The position numbers were made by a program, and so were the translations under genes. Under the pieces are notes generated by a model. The model ran no database searches and was not told where the DNA came from. It saw only the letters and a program-made list of their open reading frames with translations. 22,740 nucleotides of DNA from Leptospiraceae bacterium (lineage in GTDB: Bacteria > Spirochaetota > Leptospiria > Leptospirales > Leptospiraceae), in NCBI GenBank assembly GCA_024233865.1, contig JACKPA010000027.1, forward strand, positions 1 to 22,740. Reading direction: 5' to 3'. Below, one piece after another: positions 1 to 8,313 of the stretch. How positions within the stretch are numbered: the stretch's first letter is position 1; every line of letters begins with the position of its first letter.

Positions 1-1929
1 TTCGGAGCGATAGTTTAAATTGTCTGATTTGAACTCTTCTGTAATAGCGTTTAATTTGTTTAATCTGTTTTGGACTAAGTGAATTCTGTTTTGTACGATG
101 GCTTCGTTGTTCGTAAGTAAGAGTTCTGACATCTCTTTATCCGAAGTTCTTTTTATTTTTAGGACATTATCCCCTATTTGATAAAACCACAATTTTTCTG
201 CGTGTAACATTCCAATCCAAATTTCGTCGTAATTAGAAACAAGAATTTTATAAAATTTTTTGGATGATATGGATTTAAATTTTTGAATACATTCTTTCTT
301 GAATATTTTACGTTCTTTTTGAATGGTTTTATCCCTAGTGCATTCATCTTTAATACATTCTTTTCTAATACATGTTTTGGAACATTTGTATTCATCCTTC
401 CCTCTTCCAGGAAGAGGACACTCAATAAAATTGTTAATATTTTTGTAAAATTCTATTGTTTCACCTGATTGGATATAGGTTGGCAAAGTTAAACAAGCCG
501 TTTTTTGAATGGACATTTTTCCATTATCTTCATTTTTTACAAACATCATGCCTAACATAACCGGGGTTTTGTTTTGGGTGGGCCATGTTATGTTCCCTTT
601 ATTACTGATTTGAAAGGTAAAGTTTTGATCTTTGTACAGATTACCAGCGAAATGAATCGAAGAACGATAAGAACCAGGACTTGCGTTTAGTTCGTTACTC
701 CATTCTTCTTCCAACCTTTTCCACTCTTGAAGTATATTCTGGTTTAAAATTGTACTAATTTCACTAGCATTCACACTTACATGAACACTTAATTTTACAA
801 AAGAAGCCCCATATTCCGAAAACCAAAATTCCTCCTTGTTTTTTGGGTCTTTATAAGCAAGACCAATCCATACTCCATATTTTCCCTCCGGTAAAAAATT
901 GCGTTTTAATTTCAACTTTACTTTTTTTGACTCACCTACAACCATAGACTTTCCTTCAAATTTCACAATTTCTTCCAGAACACTTTCTCTATGATTTCTT
1001 GTATTGCTACCATCTCCGTCTTTAAACCATAAAATTCTTATGGTAACGTTGTCCCATATAAAAGGTTTGCTTATCGGATGCTCGACAAGTATAGGAATAG
1101 AAAATTCTGACTGCCTGCTTGAAAGAGTGTACTCATTTTTGGCATCTGCCAAAAGAGTTATTTTGGATTGATAAGCTTTGTTTGCTTCCATAAGGCGTAA
1201 AGTCTTTCTGGTATATAAAGACTTTGAGACGTAAATAGCAGCTATAAGAAAAACAACCAAAGATACTTTAAAAATGTGATTCCACTTGATTCCTCTAAAA
1301 AAGCCTGAAATAAGATTTAGCCAAAACTCTTTTTGCCTCTGCATAAATATTGGAAAAACGTCTTTTTTCAGGGAGGCTTTCATCTCTATAATTTGAGTTA
1401 TAACCGTAATCACCAAAAAATAATAAGCATAAATAGCAGATTGCTCAGCGATTTTTTCCTGTCTAAAAATCAAAAAAACCGGAGTAAAAACCAAAAAAAG
1501 TAGAGCAAAAACCGCCGGAATTCTTCCATCCGGAATCGAAAGAACAAAAGCAAGTCTTTTCAAAATTGTATAAAATGGTAAAAATCTTCTGGCAGAAAAA
1601 AGAATGAGAAACAGTGCATAAAATAAAACGAAAAAATCTCCCAAATGAATTCCACTAATGAGAGAATACATCAACAAAACAAAGATGATAGATAATCTAA
1701 AAGCCGTAGATTTGAAGAACTTTTTTAATAAACCAAATTCCGAATAAATATACGAAAGACTTGAGATAAGTACCAGTATGTAAACAAATTTATAGCTTAA
1801 AAACGCATATACAAATGTTCTCCAGTTTGGAGCAATAGAATACATTGCAAACAATGTTATAGCTAAAGGTATAAGATATGGAAAAGGAAGTCCGATATAT
1901 TTAACGGCTGTTTTAAAGTATTTTATCAT
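1..1929 (-). CDS. Polytopic membrane protein with large extracytoplasmic domain (partial, 3' end outside window)
   Basis: The minus strand is open without a stop from ATG at 1929 to base 1, giving 643 codons of an incomplete protein. I do not recognise the family. The first ~290 residues hold about seven hydrophobic segments, the first reading roughly LPFPYLIPLAITLFAMYSIA and the last KVSLVVFLIAAIYVS. After these comes a soluble part with two beta-rich stretches that look Ig-like; one contains GNITWP followed by a conserved-looking LGMMF. Then comes a Cys/Lys-rich patch (CSKTCIRKECIKDEC) and a Lys/Asn-rich coiled-coil-like tail. The ATG follows directly on the stop codon of the upstream flippase gene, so the two are almost certainly co-transcribed and translationally coupled. 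That suggests a role in cell-surface polysaccharide assembly, which is inference from context only. Confidence 0.8.
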   Translation of the reverse strand, partial: MIKYFKTAVKYIGLPFPYLIPLAITLFAMYSIAPNWRTFVYAFLSYKFVYILVLISSLSYIYSEFGLLKKFFKSTAFRLSIIFVLLMYSLISGIHLGDFFVLFYALFLILFSARRFLPFYTILKRLAFVLSIPDGRIPAVFALLFLVFTPVFLIFRQEKIAEQSAIYAYYFLVITVITQIIEMKASLKKDVFPIFMQRQKEFWLNLISGFFRGIKWNHIFKVSLVVFLIAAIYVSKSLYTRKTLRLMEANKAYQSKITLLADAKNEYTLSSRQSEFSIPILVEHPISKPFIWDNVTIRILWFKDGDGSNTRNHRESVLEEIVKFEGKSMVVGESKKVKLKLKRNFLPEGKYGVWIGLAYKDPKNKEEFWFSEYGASFVKLSVHVSVNASEISTILNQNILQEWKRLEEEWSNELNASPGSYRSSIHFAGNLYKDQNFTFQISNKGNITWPTQNKTPVMLGMMFVKNEDNGKMSIQKTACLTLPTYIQSGETIEFYKNINNFIECPLPGRGKDEYKCSKTCIRKECIKDECTRDKTIQKERKIFKKECIQKFKSISSKKFYKILVSNYDEIWIGMLHAEKLWFYQIGDNVLKIKRTSDKEMSELLLTNNEAIVQNRIHLVQNRLNKLNAITEEFKSDNLNYRSE

Positions 1930-3279
1930 TTATTTTACATCAATTCCTTCATAGTTCATATTTTCAACAGATACACTCTCAAGCAAGTCTTTGTCTATGT
2001 TCTTTTTGCGATGAATAAAATTTACCAATAAACTTCCTAAAAAACCAATTCCCAAAGAGGAAATCAAGCTTATTCCCACTTGAAAAAGATTTTGATGAAA
2101 AAAATAAATTCCAATCATTTCCAAAAATACAACAAGAATTAATAAATAGGTAATATTAAAATCATGTCTGGCAAAAGCGAGATTCGATTCAAGCATTAAC
2201 AGAGAAAATAAAGTTCCAATTATTCCGAATAACCATAAATTACCGGAATAAATCGTATATTTACTACCAAACAACATTTTTATTGTGAATTCGGGAATCA
2301 AAAAATACAAAACGGAAGCTACCAAACCTGTTAAAAGTAAAAATCCGTAAGTGCCAATTAAAATTTTTAAATTCAAATTTCCCTTGGAGTGGCTTTCAGA
2401 AATGGCTACCGGCATAATTACGGCAATAATCGCTCCGTTTACCCAAAAAATCATTTTTCCAAGCATATTATAAGCCCCGAAATATCCGGTTAATTCCGAA
2501 GAAGTAAAGTATTTCATAAGTAGCACGTCAATACTGTTTAATAAAACAATTAAAGCAGAAAAACCAAAAATAGGTAACAAGCTTTTTTTGAGATAATCCG
2601 GCGTAAAATATTTAAAATTTAGGTTTTCAAACGAAACTACGGTATTTTTTTTTTCTGGATAGAGCTTGTTTACATACATTCTGTAAAAGAAAAATGCTAT
2701 AATCCCCGAAAACGCAAAAGAAGAAATCACCCAGGCAGCAGACGGATAAAATATGGTAATTATAATTCCAATAAGCAATTTAAAACCAGCTCCGGCAGCT
2801 CCTGTTATATGTACATATAAGAATTTTTCCCAGCCTGCTAAAACGTTTTGGTAAATTGTGCAGATCAGACCGATAAAAACAGAAAATCCCACAAAAAACA
2901 AACCTATAATACTGCTAAATTCCATCCTTTTTTGAATAAACGGACTACAAATAAAAAAAGCCACTATTAGAAAAAACGTATAAATAGAAGTTTTTTTTAA
3001 GATATACTTAAAAAATTGATAGTTAGATTCTTTATCGTTTTGACCGGCAAAAATGGAAGAATACTTTAAAACAATGTTGGAAATGGCTGCACTAAACAGA
3101 CCCAGAATAGAAAGGATAGAAATTAAGCTCTGCAATTCTCCGTATTGGGAGACAGGCAATTTCCTCGATACGCTGAAATGAAATAAATATCCCAAAACAC
3201 CGCTTATTACCATACCTACAACTGATATAAAGGAGTTATTTATAAATTTATGTGAAATGATTTCTTTTAGATTAAGCAT
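1930..3279 (-). CDS. Wzx/MATE-like polysaccharide (oligosaccharide) flippase
   Basis: This 449-residue protein is hydrophobic throughout, with about 12-14 predicted membrane helices, the usual size and layout of the polysaccharide biosynthesis/MATE-like flippase family. The N-terminal part (GMVISGVLGYLFHFSVSRKL followed by PVSQYGELQSL) matches the family pattern: a glycine-rich first helix, then a short loop with an Arg and a Tyr-Gly pair. The family moves lipid-linked sugar units across the inner membrane. Its substrate cannot be told from sequence. ATG at 3279 was kept although no clear Shine-Dalgarno sequence is visible. The coding strand contains a run of ten A at 2645-2654, encoding part of EKKN, a possible slippage site. 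The stop codon abuts the start of the next gene. Confidence 0.8.
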   Translation of the reverse strand: MLNLKEIISHKFINNSFISVVGMVISGVLGYLFHFSVSRKLPVSQYGELQSLISILSILGLFSAAISNIVLKYSSIFAGQNDKESNYQFFKYILKKTSIYTFFLIVAFFICSPFIQKRMEFSSIIGLFFVGFSVFIGLICTIYQNVLAGWEKFLYVHITGAAGAGFKLLIGIIITIFYPSAAWVISSFAFSGIIAFFFYRMYVNKLYPEKKNTVVSFENLNFKYFTPDYLKKSLLPIFGFSALIVLLNSIDVLLMKYFTSSELTGYFGAYNMLGKMIFWVNGAIIAVIMPVAISESHSKGNLNLKILIGTYGFLLLTGLVASVLYFLIPEFTIKMLFGSKYTIYSGNLWLFGIIGTLFSLLMLESNLAFARHDFNITYLLILVVFLEMIGIYFFHQNLFQVGISLISSLGIGFLGSLLVNFIHRKKNIDKDLLESVSVENMNYEGIDVK

Positions 3280-3426
3280 ATTTAGATAAATTCGTATATT
3301 CAGAATAAGGCATTTGTTAAAATTCTTTCATCTATCTAATTTAGGCAAGTTTAAAAAATGAATGAATTGCTTATCTACTTGAATTTGGTAGAAAAATACA
3401 TAACAAGTAAGCAAATATAAAATCAA

Positions 3427-3468
3427 TTTTCTTGCTTTATTAAAAATTAACACACCAAAGCAAGAAAA
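3427..3468. repeat. 12-bp perfect inverted repeat upstream of the tRNA promoter
   Basis: TTTTCTTGCTTT (3427-3438) and its exact reverse complement AAAGCAAGAAAA (3457-3468) flank an 18-base AT-rich spacer. The repeat ends 5 bases before the -35 box of the tRNA promoter and lies in the 238-bp gap between the divergent flippase gene and the tRNAs. It could be an operator, or a transcription terminator for something reading in from either side; the low GC content of the stem argues against a strong terminator. Nothing else was recognised in this gap. Confidence 0.5.
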
Positions 3469-3473
3469 ATTCA

Positions 3474-3502
3474 TTGACACACAGCAGAGTCAGAAATACA
3501 AA
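3474..3502 (+). promoter_or_regulatory. Sigma70-type promoter for the tRNA-Ser genes
   Basis: A perfect -35 box TTGACA (3474-3479) is followed after 17 bases by TACAAA (3497-3502, 4 of 6 matches to TATAAT). The predicted transcription start, near 3509, lies about 9 bases before the mature 5' end of the first tRNA-Ser, as expected for a stable-RNA promoter. Confidence 0.6.
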
Positions 3503-3517
3503 GAAAATTAGTTTATT

Positions 3518-3602
3518 GGAGAAGTGTCCGAGTGGTTTAAGGAAGCGGTCTTGAAAACCGTCGTGGGTCACACCACCGTGGGTTCGAATCCTACCTTCTC
3601 CG
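3518..3602 (+). tRNA. tRNA-Ser (UGA)
   Basis: The acceptor stem GGAGAAG (3518-3524) pairs with CTTCTCC (3595-3601), with G3602 as discriminator. The anticodon loop CTTGAAA carries TGA at 3552-3554. A long variable arm follows the anticodon stem, as in class II (Ser/Leu) tRNAs, and the T loop is TTCGAAT. CCA is not encoded. It is the first of a pair of serine tRNAs 10 bases apart. Confidence 0.97.
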
Positions 3603-3612
3603 AGTTAACTAT

Positions 3613-3699
<87 letters not shown>

Positions 3700-3722
3700 A
3701 ATTTATTAATACAAACCATTCT

Positions 3723-4145
3723 ATGCAAAATTTAAAACAATTAAAGTCGTATTTTGAAACTGCAAAAGGGAAGCTATTAACTATTTATGATTTTCTTCAG
3801 ACTGAAGAGGGTTTGAGGTATATAGCTTTATCCCCTCTCTTGTTTAGCTGGTTGTTTGTTATCTCAGCCAATTTCCAGAACCAAAAAATTCGAGAGAGTT
3901 GCCTGTATTCCGGTATTTTTACCCTTTACTTTTTTCTTTTACTTTTGGTAAGCATTGTTTTAAACTGGTTGCCTTTTATTGGAAATGCACTTGCTAATTT
4001 GTCTCATCTCGCAGGGATTTTGATCTATTTAGGGCTCAGTGGTTTTTTTATTTATTCCCTTTATAAGAATAAAAAGGTTGAAATATTACTACTAGAAAAA
4101 CACCATAAACTTATAAATGATTTTTTGTTTAATGAGCGCCCATAG
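3723..4145 (+). CDS. Small membrane protein of unknown function between tRNA genes
   Basis: A 140-residue protein starting at ATG 3723. Longer readings begin inside the tRNA and were rejected. Residues ~35-55, ~65-85 and ~95-115 are hydrophobic, giving about three membrane helices, with a charged N-terminal stretch and a charged C-terminal tail (NKKVEILLLEKHHKL). The central WLPFIGNALANLSHLAGILI stretch faintly resembles small Tic20/DUF4870-type membrane proteins, but I would not assign it. No good Shine-Dalgarno precedes the ATG. The last three full codons and the TAG stop lie inside the downstream tRNA-Arg: the stop is built from U8, A9 and G10 of the tRNA. The gene is probably co-transcribed with its tRNA neighbours. 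Confidence 0.65.
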   Translation: MQNLKQLKSYFETAKGKLLTIYDFLQTEEGLRYIALSPLLFSWLFVISANFQNQKIRESCLYSGIFTLYFFLLLLVSIVLNWLPFIGNALANLSHLAGILIYLGLSGFFIYSLYKNKKVEILLLEKHHKLINDFLFNERP

Positions 4146-4212
4146 CTCAATTGGATAGAGCGTTTGACTACGAATCAAAAGGTTGGAGGTTCAAGTCCTT
4201 CTGGGCGCGCCA
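4136..4212 (+). tRNA. tRNA-Arg (ACG), CCA encoded
   Basis: The acceptor stem GCGCCCA (4136-4142) pairs with TGGGCGC (4202-4208). Discriminator G4209 is followed by an encoded CCA (4210-4212), unlike the two serine tRNAs. The anticodon ACG at 4170-4172 sits in loop CTACGAA and would be read as ICG after deamination, as usual for bacterial Arg-ACG tRNA. The T loop is TTCAAGT. The 5' end overlaps the last ten bases of the upstream membrane-protein gene. Confidence 0.97.
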
Positions 4213-4231
4213 AAAAGGAACCTTTTTCAGA

Positions 4232-5296
4232 ATGATAGCTTTAGCAGAGCAAAATACCTCAAAAACGGAAAGTAAAATTACTAAAGATAGGGCATTAAAA
4301 ATCTTAGGTGATGAAATTCCTCTTACACAAATTTTGCATGAATCCTATTTGATAAGGCAGGAGTTTTTTTCCAATAAGGTTCGGATTCATGTTCTTGATA
4401 ATATCCAAAACGGCTACTGTCCGGAAGATTGCGGGTATTGTGCCCAAAGAAAAGGCGGAAATTCCGGTATTCAAGAATACCCCATGAAATCGGAAGGTGA
4501 GATATTTTCGGATGCAAAAATGGCAAAAGAAAAAGGTGCTTACAGGTTTTGTATGGTTTCTGCCGGAACAGGACCAAATGATAAAAATATTGATAGACTA
4601 TCCGGTCTTGTTAGAAAAATAACAAATGAGCTTGGTTTGAAAGTGTGCGTATCTGCCGGTATTTTGGATGAAAATAAAGCTGAAAAATTAAAAGAAGCCG
4701 GTTTGGATAGGTACAACCACAATATAAATACTGCTGAAAACCATTACGGAGAAATCTGCTCTACTCACACTTATCAGAATAGGCTACAAACCCTGGAAAT
4801 AGTGAAAAAATATAAAATTGGTATTTGCAGCGGTTTAATTGTAGGATTGGGAGAAAGCAAAAAAGACATTGTAGAAGTTGCTTTTGAGCTAAAGAGGCTA
4901 GGTGTTCTTTCCATTCCAGTGAATTTTTTTATCCCTATAGCCGGACATGCAATTAAAAATCCAACGAATTTATCACCTGAGCTATGTATTAGAATTTTAG
5001 CTATGTTTAGACTTGTAAATCCGGATTCGGAAATCAGAATGGCTGCCGGTCGAGAAGGGCATTTAAGAAGCATGCAAGCAATGGGTTTATATCCGGCAAA
5101 CTCGCTTTTTGTATCCGGTTATTTGAATGTCAAAGGAAGCAATGCGAGCGAAACTCTGAAAATGATCCAAGATGCAGGATTTGTACCGGAATTTGAAGAA
5201 GGTGGTTTTGACTTTGCCACAGAAGAAGAACATTTGTATTCCCAAGATAATATACAAAACCTTTATAAATACAAAAGGAATAACGTTTCTGCCTGA
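4232..5296 (+). CDS. bioB: Biotin synthase (radical SAM)
   Basis: BioB inserts sulfur into dethiobiotin, the last step of biotin synthesis. The 354-residue protein carries the radical-SAM motif CPEDCGYC (Cys63, Cys67, Cys70) for the 4Fe-4S cluster. The further cysteines that ligate the 2Fe-2S cluster in known BioB proteins are present: Cys107 (RFCM), Cys139 (KVCVSAG) and Cys199 (ICSGLIVGLGE). So is the conserved arginine region RMAAGRE (269-275). YNHNINTAENHY (161-172) matches the family's YNHN motif. ATG 4232 was chosen because the upstream extension lies in tRNA-Arg; GGA at 4217-4219 is the likely ribosome binding site, 12 bases away. No other biotin genes are in the window, so precursor synthesis must be encoded elsewhere or the precursor imported. 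Confidence 0.93.
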   Translation: MIALAEQNTSKTESKITKDRALKILGDEIPLTQILHESYLIRQEFFSNKVRIHVLDNIQNGYCPEDCGYCAQRKGGNSGIQEYPMKSEGEIFSDAKMAKEKGAYRFCMVSAGTGPNDKNIDRLSGLVRKITNELGLKVCVSAGILDENKAEKLKEAGLDRYNHNINTAENHYGEICSTHTYQNRLQTLEIVKKYKIGICSGLIVGLGESKKDIVEVAFELKRLGVLSIPVNFFIPIAGHAIKNPTNLSPELCIRILAMFRLVNPDSEIRMAAGREGHLRSMQAMGLYPANSLFVSGYLNVKGSNASETLKMIQDAGFVPEFEEGGFDFATEEEHLYSQDNIQNLYKYKRNNVSA

Positions 5297-5309
5297 AGCT
5301 GTTTTTACC

Positions 5310-6230
5310 TTAGCTTAAAGCTACTGATTCACAGCGACTTTGCAAAGCAAGATATGTTTTGGAAATTAAATTTCTCTCTATTTTTTGAGATATAAACGCA
5401 GAAGCATCCATCACTTTATTTAAGTCTATTCCTGTGGAATAACCCGAATTTTCCAAAAAGTAAACCAAATCTTCCGTAGCGACATTACCCGCAGCTCCAG
5501 GAGCATAAGGACAGCCCCCCAAACCACCAGCAGAAGAATCAAAAGATCGGATTCCCATCTCTAAGGATTTGGCTGCATTGGCAATAGCCATACCATAAGT
5601 ATCATGAAAATGCCCGGCAAAAAGGCTTGGAGAAAACTTGCCAAATAAGGTTGTAAGTAAATCTTCTACTTGATTTGGAACTGCCACACCAATTGTCTCG
5701 CCAAGTGAGATTTCATAAACTCCTTGATCCAATAGTTGTTTAGCCACTTCCAATACAGAGGAAGGAGAAATAATACCTTCATAAGGGCAGGCTACTACGG
5801 TAGAAATATAGGCTCTTACCTTTATTTTGTCTAGGACTGCTTGTTTGGAAATATCCAAAAAAATTTCAATGGACTCTTGGATCGTTTTGTTTATGTTCTT
5901 TTTTGTAAAAGAATTAGAAGCAGCCGTAAAAATGGCAATTTCCCGATAACCGAATTGGATGGCAGTTTCATAACCCTTTTTATTTGGCGCAAGAGCAGAA
6001 TAGGTAATTCCGGATTGAAAATTTAATTTTTCAGAAAGAACTGACGCGTCCGAAAGTTGTGGAATAGCACCCGGCTTAACAAAAGAAGTAGCTTCGATAC
6101 ATTGAATTCCCGATAAGCCAAGAAGACGAATAAATTCAAACTTGTCCGAGGTAGACACAGGCTTGTATTCATTTTGCAATCCATCTCTCGGACCAACTTC
6201 AGTTATTTTTATGGATTCTTTCTCCGGCAT
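5310..6230 (-). CDS. mvaB: Hydroxymethylglutaryl-CoA lyase
   Basis: The enzyme cleaves HMG-CoA to acetyl-CoA and acetoacetate, in leucine breakdown or ketone-body-type metabolism. The 306-residue protein is full length for the family. EVGPRDGLQNE (11-21) holds the catalytic Arg-Asp pair, EATSFVKPGAIPQLSDA (46-62) is the family signature, and HFHD (207-210) gives the two metal-binding histidines. GGLGGCPYAPGAAGNVATED (235-254) carries the active-site Cys240. Absence of an HMG-CoA synthase or reductase nearby favours leucine catabolism, which is inference. It starts 2 bases after the stop of the ankyrin gene and converges on bioB with 13 bases between the two stops. Confidence 0.93.
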   Translation of the reverse strand: MPEKESIKITEVGPRDGLQNEYKPVSTSDKFEFIRLLGLSGIQCIEATSFVKPGAIPQLSDASVLSEKLNFQSGITYSALAPNKKGYETAIQFGYREIAIFTAASNSFTKKNINKTIQESIEIFLDISKQAVLDKIKVRAYISTVVACPYEGIISPSSVLEVAKQLLDQGVYEISLGETIGVAVPNQVEDLLTTLFGKFSPSLFAGHFHDTYGMAIANAAKSLEMGIRSFDSSAGGLGGCPYAPGAAGNVATEDLVYFLENSGYSTGIDLNKVMDASAFISQKIERNLISKTYLALQSRCESVALS

Positions 6231-6232
6231 TT

Positions 6233-6769
6233 TTATTGTGTAGCACCTGCTTTTTTTAAAATTTGGGCAACGTTATCATACCCCGAATGTTTGGCAAACA
6301 TATAGGCAGACCATCCATTATGATTTTTAATATTCAGCTCAGCTTTTTTTTCAATCAAAATTTTAACAATTTCTTCACAACCTGCTATACAAGCCTTCAT
6401 CAAAACGGTAAATCCCAGTGCATCGCGAGAATTGACATCAGCTTTACTGACAACAAGCAGCCTCACAGCCTCCGTATTACAAAAAAAGGCGGCTTCCATC
6501 AAAGCCGAAGAACCGTCCTTATTCGTTAGGTTTACTTTTGCATTGTTTTCCAGTAAAAGTTTTACAATGTCTGTCTGTCCGTTTCTGCCGGCTATAATAA
6601 GTGGTGTATCTCCGTCTTTGTTTTGATCGTTAATGGAAATTTTTTTAGAAATCAACTTTTTGGCACTTTCTACATCTCCATTTTCAGCTGCTTGGAATAG
6701 ATTTTTGCTTTCTGCCATAAGCGAAATTGGTAATAGAACGATGAGTAATAATAGTAGAAAATTTTTCAT
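6233..6769 (-). CDS. Secreted ankyrin-repeat protein
   Basis: A 178-residue protein with a Sec signal peptide (MKNFLLLLLIVLLPISLMAE, cleavage probably after SLMA). The rest is ankyrin repeats: about five consecutive ~33-residue units from residue 24, with the typical DGDTPLIIAGRNGQTDIVKL, DGSSALMEAAF, LGFTVLMKACIAGCEEIVKI and NGWSAYMFAKHSGYDNVAQI motifs. Ankyrin proteins of this size are protein-binding modules; location would be periplasmic or outer surface. AGAGG followed by TAAA before the ATG is a strong ribosome binding site. The gene sits immediately upstream of HMG-CoA lyase, 2 bases apart, so they form an operon although no functional link is obvious. Confidence 0.88.
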   Translation of the reverse strand: MKNFLLLLLIVLLPISLMAESKNLFQAAENGDVESAKKLISKKISINDQNKDGDTPLIIAGRNGQTDIVKLLLENNAKVNLTNKDGSSALMEAAFFCNTEAVRLLVVSKADVNSRDALGFTVLMKACIAGCEEIVKILIEKKAELNIKNHNGWSAYMFAKHSGYDNVAQILKKAGATQ

Positions 6770-6801
6770 TTTACCTCTTTTAAATTATACCATGGTTAAT
6801 G

Positions 6802-6834
6802 AGTATAGTATAAATAAGATGCTTTATAAAACAA
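6802..6834 (-). promoter_or_regulatory. Candidate promoter for the ankyrin/HMG-CoA lyase operon
   Basis: On the minus strand a weak -35 TTGTTT (6829-6834) lies 16 bases before TATACT (6807-6812). A second TATACT follows at 6802-6807, and a perfect TATAAT lies closer to the gene at 6784-6789 without a good -35. Which one is used cannot be told from sequence. Confidence 0.3.
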
Positions 6835-6942
6835 GAAAAATCCTTGGCTTTTATTTGATTTGGAGCAATCTAAAGAGCTTATCTTTACGCTTAATTAGCA
6901 ATGACAAAGTTCAAATCGGAAAGTTATTTCTCGCTCGAAGCA

Positions 6943-8313
6943 CTACGAAAACAACTTCTCAATCTCTTTAATATTTTGAATACCATGAAACTCACAATCA
7001 AAACTTTGAGCATTGATCTCCTGTAGGTTGATCTTAGGGAGAAATACTTCCTTGATACCAATTCCGTTCAATTCTTTGATTCTTATATTGATATGACTTA
7101 CGGGTCGAATCTCTCCGGACAAACCGACTTCTCCCAAAACGGCTGTATGAAATGGCACATTCTTTTCCAAGTAACTCGACGCAATAGAAGCACAGATTGC
7201 CAGGTCAAGAGCAGGCTCGTCTATGTTTAATCCTCCTGCAAGGTTGCTAAAAATATCGCACTCTACCATTTTTAAACCCATAAACTTTTCCAAAACGGCA
7301 GCCATCAAAATCAACCTTCTGTTGTCCAATCCTTCAGCCATTCTTCTAGCCTGAGAATAAGATGTCCGACTAACAAGAGCCTGAACTTCTACGGATAAAG
7401 CCCTGCTTCCTTCCATGACAACCGAAACTATTGATCCGTGTCTGTTTGCGTCATGTTCCGTTAAAAATATGTTGTGCTTGTCTATAACTTCCGATAAACC
7501 GTTAGATTTCATTTCAAACACCGCCAAATCTCCCACAGCTCCAAAACGATTTTTAACAGCTCTTAGCAATCTGTAGTAGTTTAGCCTATCACCTTCAAAG
7601 TACAAAACCGTATCAACGAGGTGTTCTAGCACCTTGGGTCCGGCTATATTGCCTTCTTTTGTGATATGCCCTATTAAAAAAAAAGGAATGTTCGTTTTTT
7701 TGGCAGTTTCCATGAAAATCTGCGTACATTCTCGGAGCTGTGTCACTGTTCCGGCTTGGTTGGGAAGAAGCTCGCTGCTAATGGTTTGAATCGAATCTAT
7801 AAACACAATACCCGGTTTTTCTTGGAGTACCATATCTATGATGTTTTCCGCAGTGCACTCAGAGGAAATAAAGATATTTTTTGAGTCGATTTCCATTCTT
7901 TTTGCCCTTAGGGCGATTTGAGAGGCAGATTCTTCACCGGAAATGTAGATAATTTTTTGAGTTTGGGAAAGTCTTCTCGAAACTTCAAGAATCAAAGTTG
8001 ATTTTCCAGCTCCCGGTTCCCCACCTATCAATACCAAGCTACCAGGTACAATTCCACCACCCAAAACCAGGTCTAATTCCGAAAAACCGGTTTTAACTCG
8101 ACTTTGCTCTGATGAGTCTTTTACCGCAGATAACAAAACCGGTTTTGCATAGCGTACAGGTCTGTTTGAAGGAACTATTACTTTTTGAAATTTTTCCGTT
8201 CCCGTTTCTTCTATAATTGAGTTCCATTCTCCACAAGATTCACATTTACCAGCCCACCTGGGATATTCCGCCCCACAAGATTGGCAGATAAATGTTTTGG
8301 AACTCTTTTTCAA
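6943..8313 (-). CDS. radA: DNA repair protein RadA
   Basis: RadA (Sms) is a hexameric RecA-like helicase that drives branch migration during recombination. The 456-residue protein has the N-terminal zinc finger CQSCG...CESCG (Cys10, 13, 24, 27), the Walker A box GEPGAGKS (98-105), Walker B IVFIDSIQT (169-177), the RadA-specific KNRFG (254-258) and a C-terminal Lon-protease-like domain (from about 290; FSNLAGGLNIDEPALDLA, GEVGLSGEIR). The start is a TTG at 8313 that overlaps the TGA of the upstream exonuclease gene (TTGA). No later Met precedes the zinc finger, so the TTG start is well supported. It is translationally coupled to the exonuclease gene. Confidence 0.96.
   Translation of the reverse strand: MKKSSKTFICQSCGAEYPRWAGKCESCGEWNSIIEETGTEKFQKVIVPSNRPVRYAKPVLLSAVKDSSEQSRVKTGFSELDLVLGGGIVPGSLVLIGGEPGAGKSTLILEVSRRLSQTQKIIYISGEESASQIALRAKRMEIDSKNIFISSECTAENIIDMVLQEKPGIVFIDSIQTISSELLPNQAGTVTQLRECTQIFMETAKKTNIPFFLIGHITKEGNIAGPKVLEHLVDTVLYFEGDRLNYYRLLRAVKNRFGAVGDLAVFEMKSNGLSEVIDKHNIFLTEHDANRHGSIVSVVMEGSRALSVEVQALVSRTSYSQARRMAEGLDNRRLILMAAVLEKFMGLKMVECDIFSNLAGGLNIDEPALDLAICASIASSYLEKNVPFHTAVLGEVGLSGEIRPVSHINIRIKELNGIGIKEVFLPKINLQEINAQSFDCEFHGIQNIKEIEKLFS

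Noticed and set aside
174..425. 83-codon minus-strand ORF read as a separate gene
   Set aside because: It is an internal part of the open frame that runs from 1929 to the window edge in the same phase.
4212..4227. AAAAAG/CTTTTT hairpin after tRNA-Arg as terminator
   Set aside because: Only one G-C pair in the stem, and it covers the likely ribosome binding site of bioB; too weak to call.
4151..4231. N-terminal extension of biotin synthase starting inside tRNA-Arg
   Set aside because: The added 27 residues come from the tRNA; BioB homology begins after ATG 4232.
5311..5323. Palindrome TAGCTTAAAGCTA between bioB and HMG-CoA lyase as a bidirectional terminator
   Set aside because: The loop would be one base and the stem AT-rich with no proper U-runs; it is formed mostly by the coding end of the lyase gene.
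7676..7684. A9 run within radA as a phase-variation tract
   Set aside because: It is in a housekeeping repair gene in an AT-rich genome and the frame is intact; no reason to expect switching.
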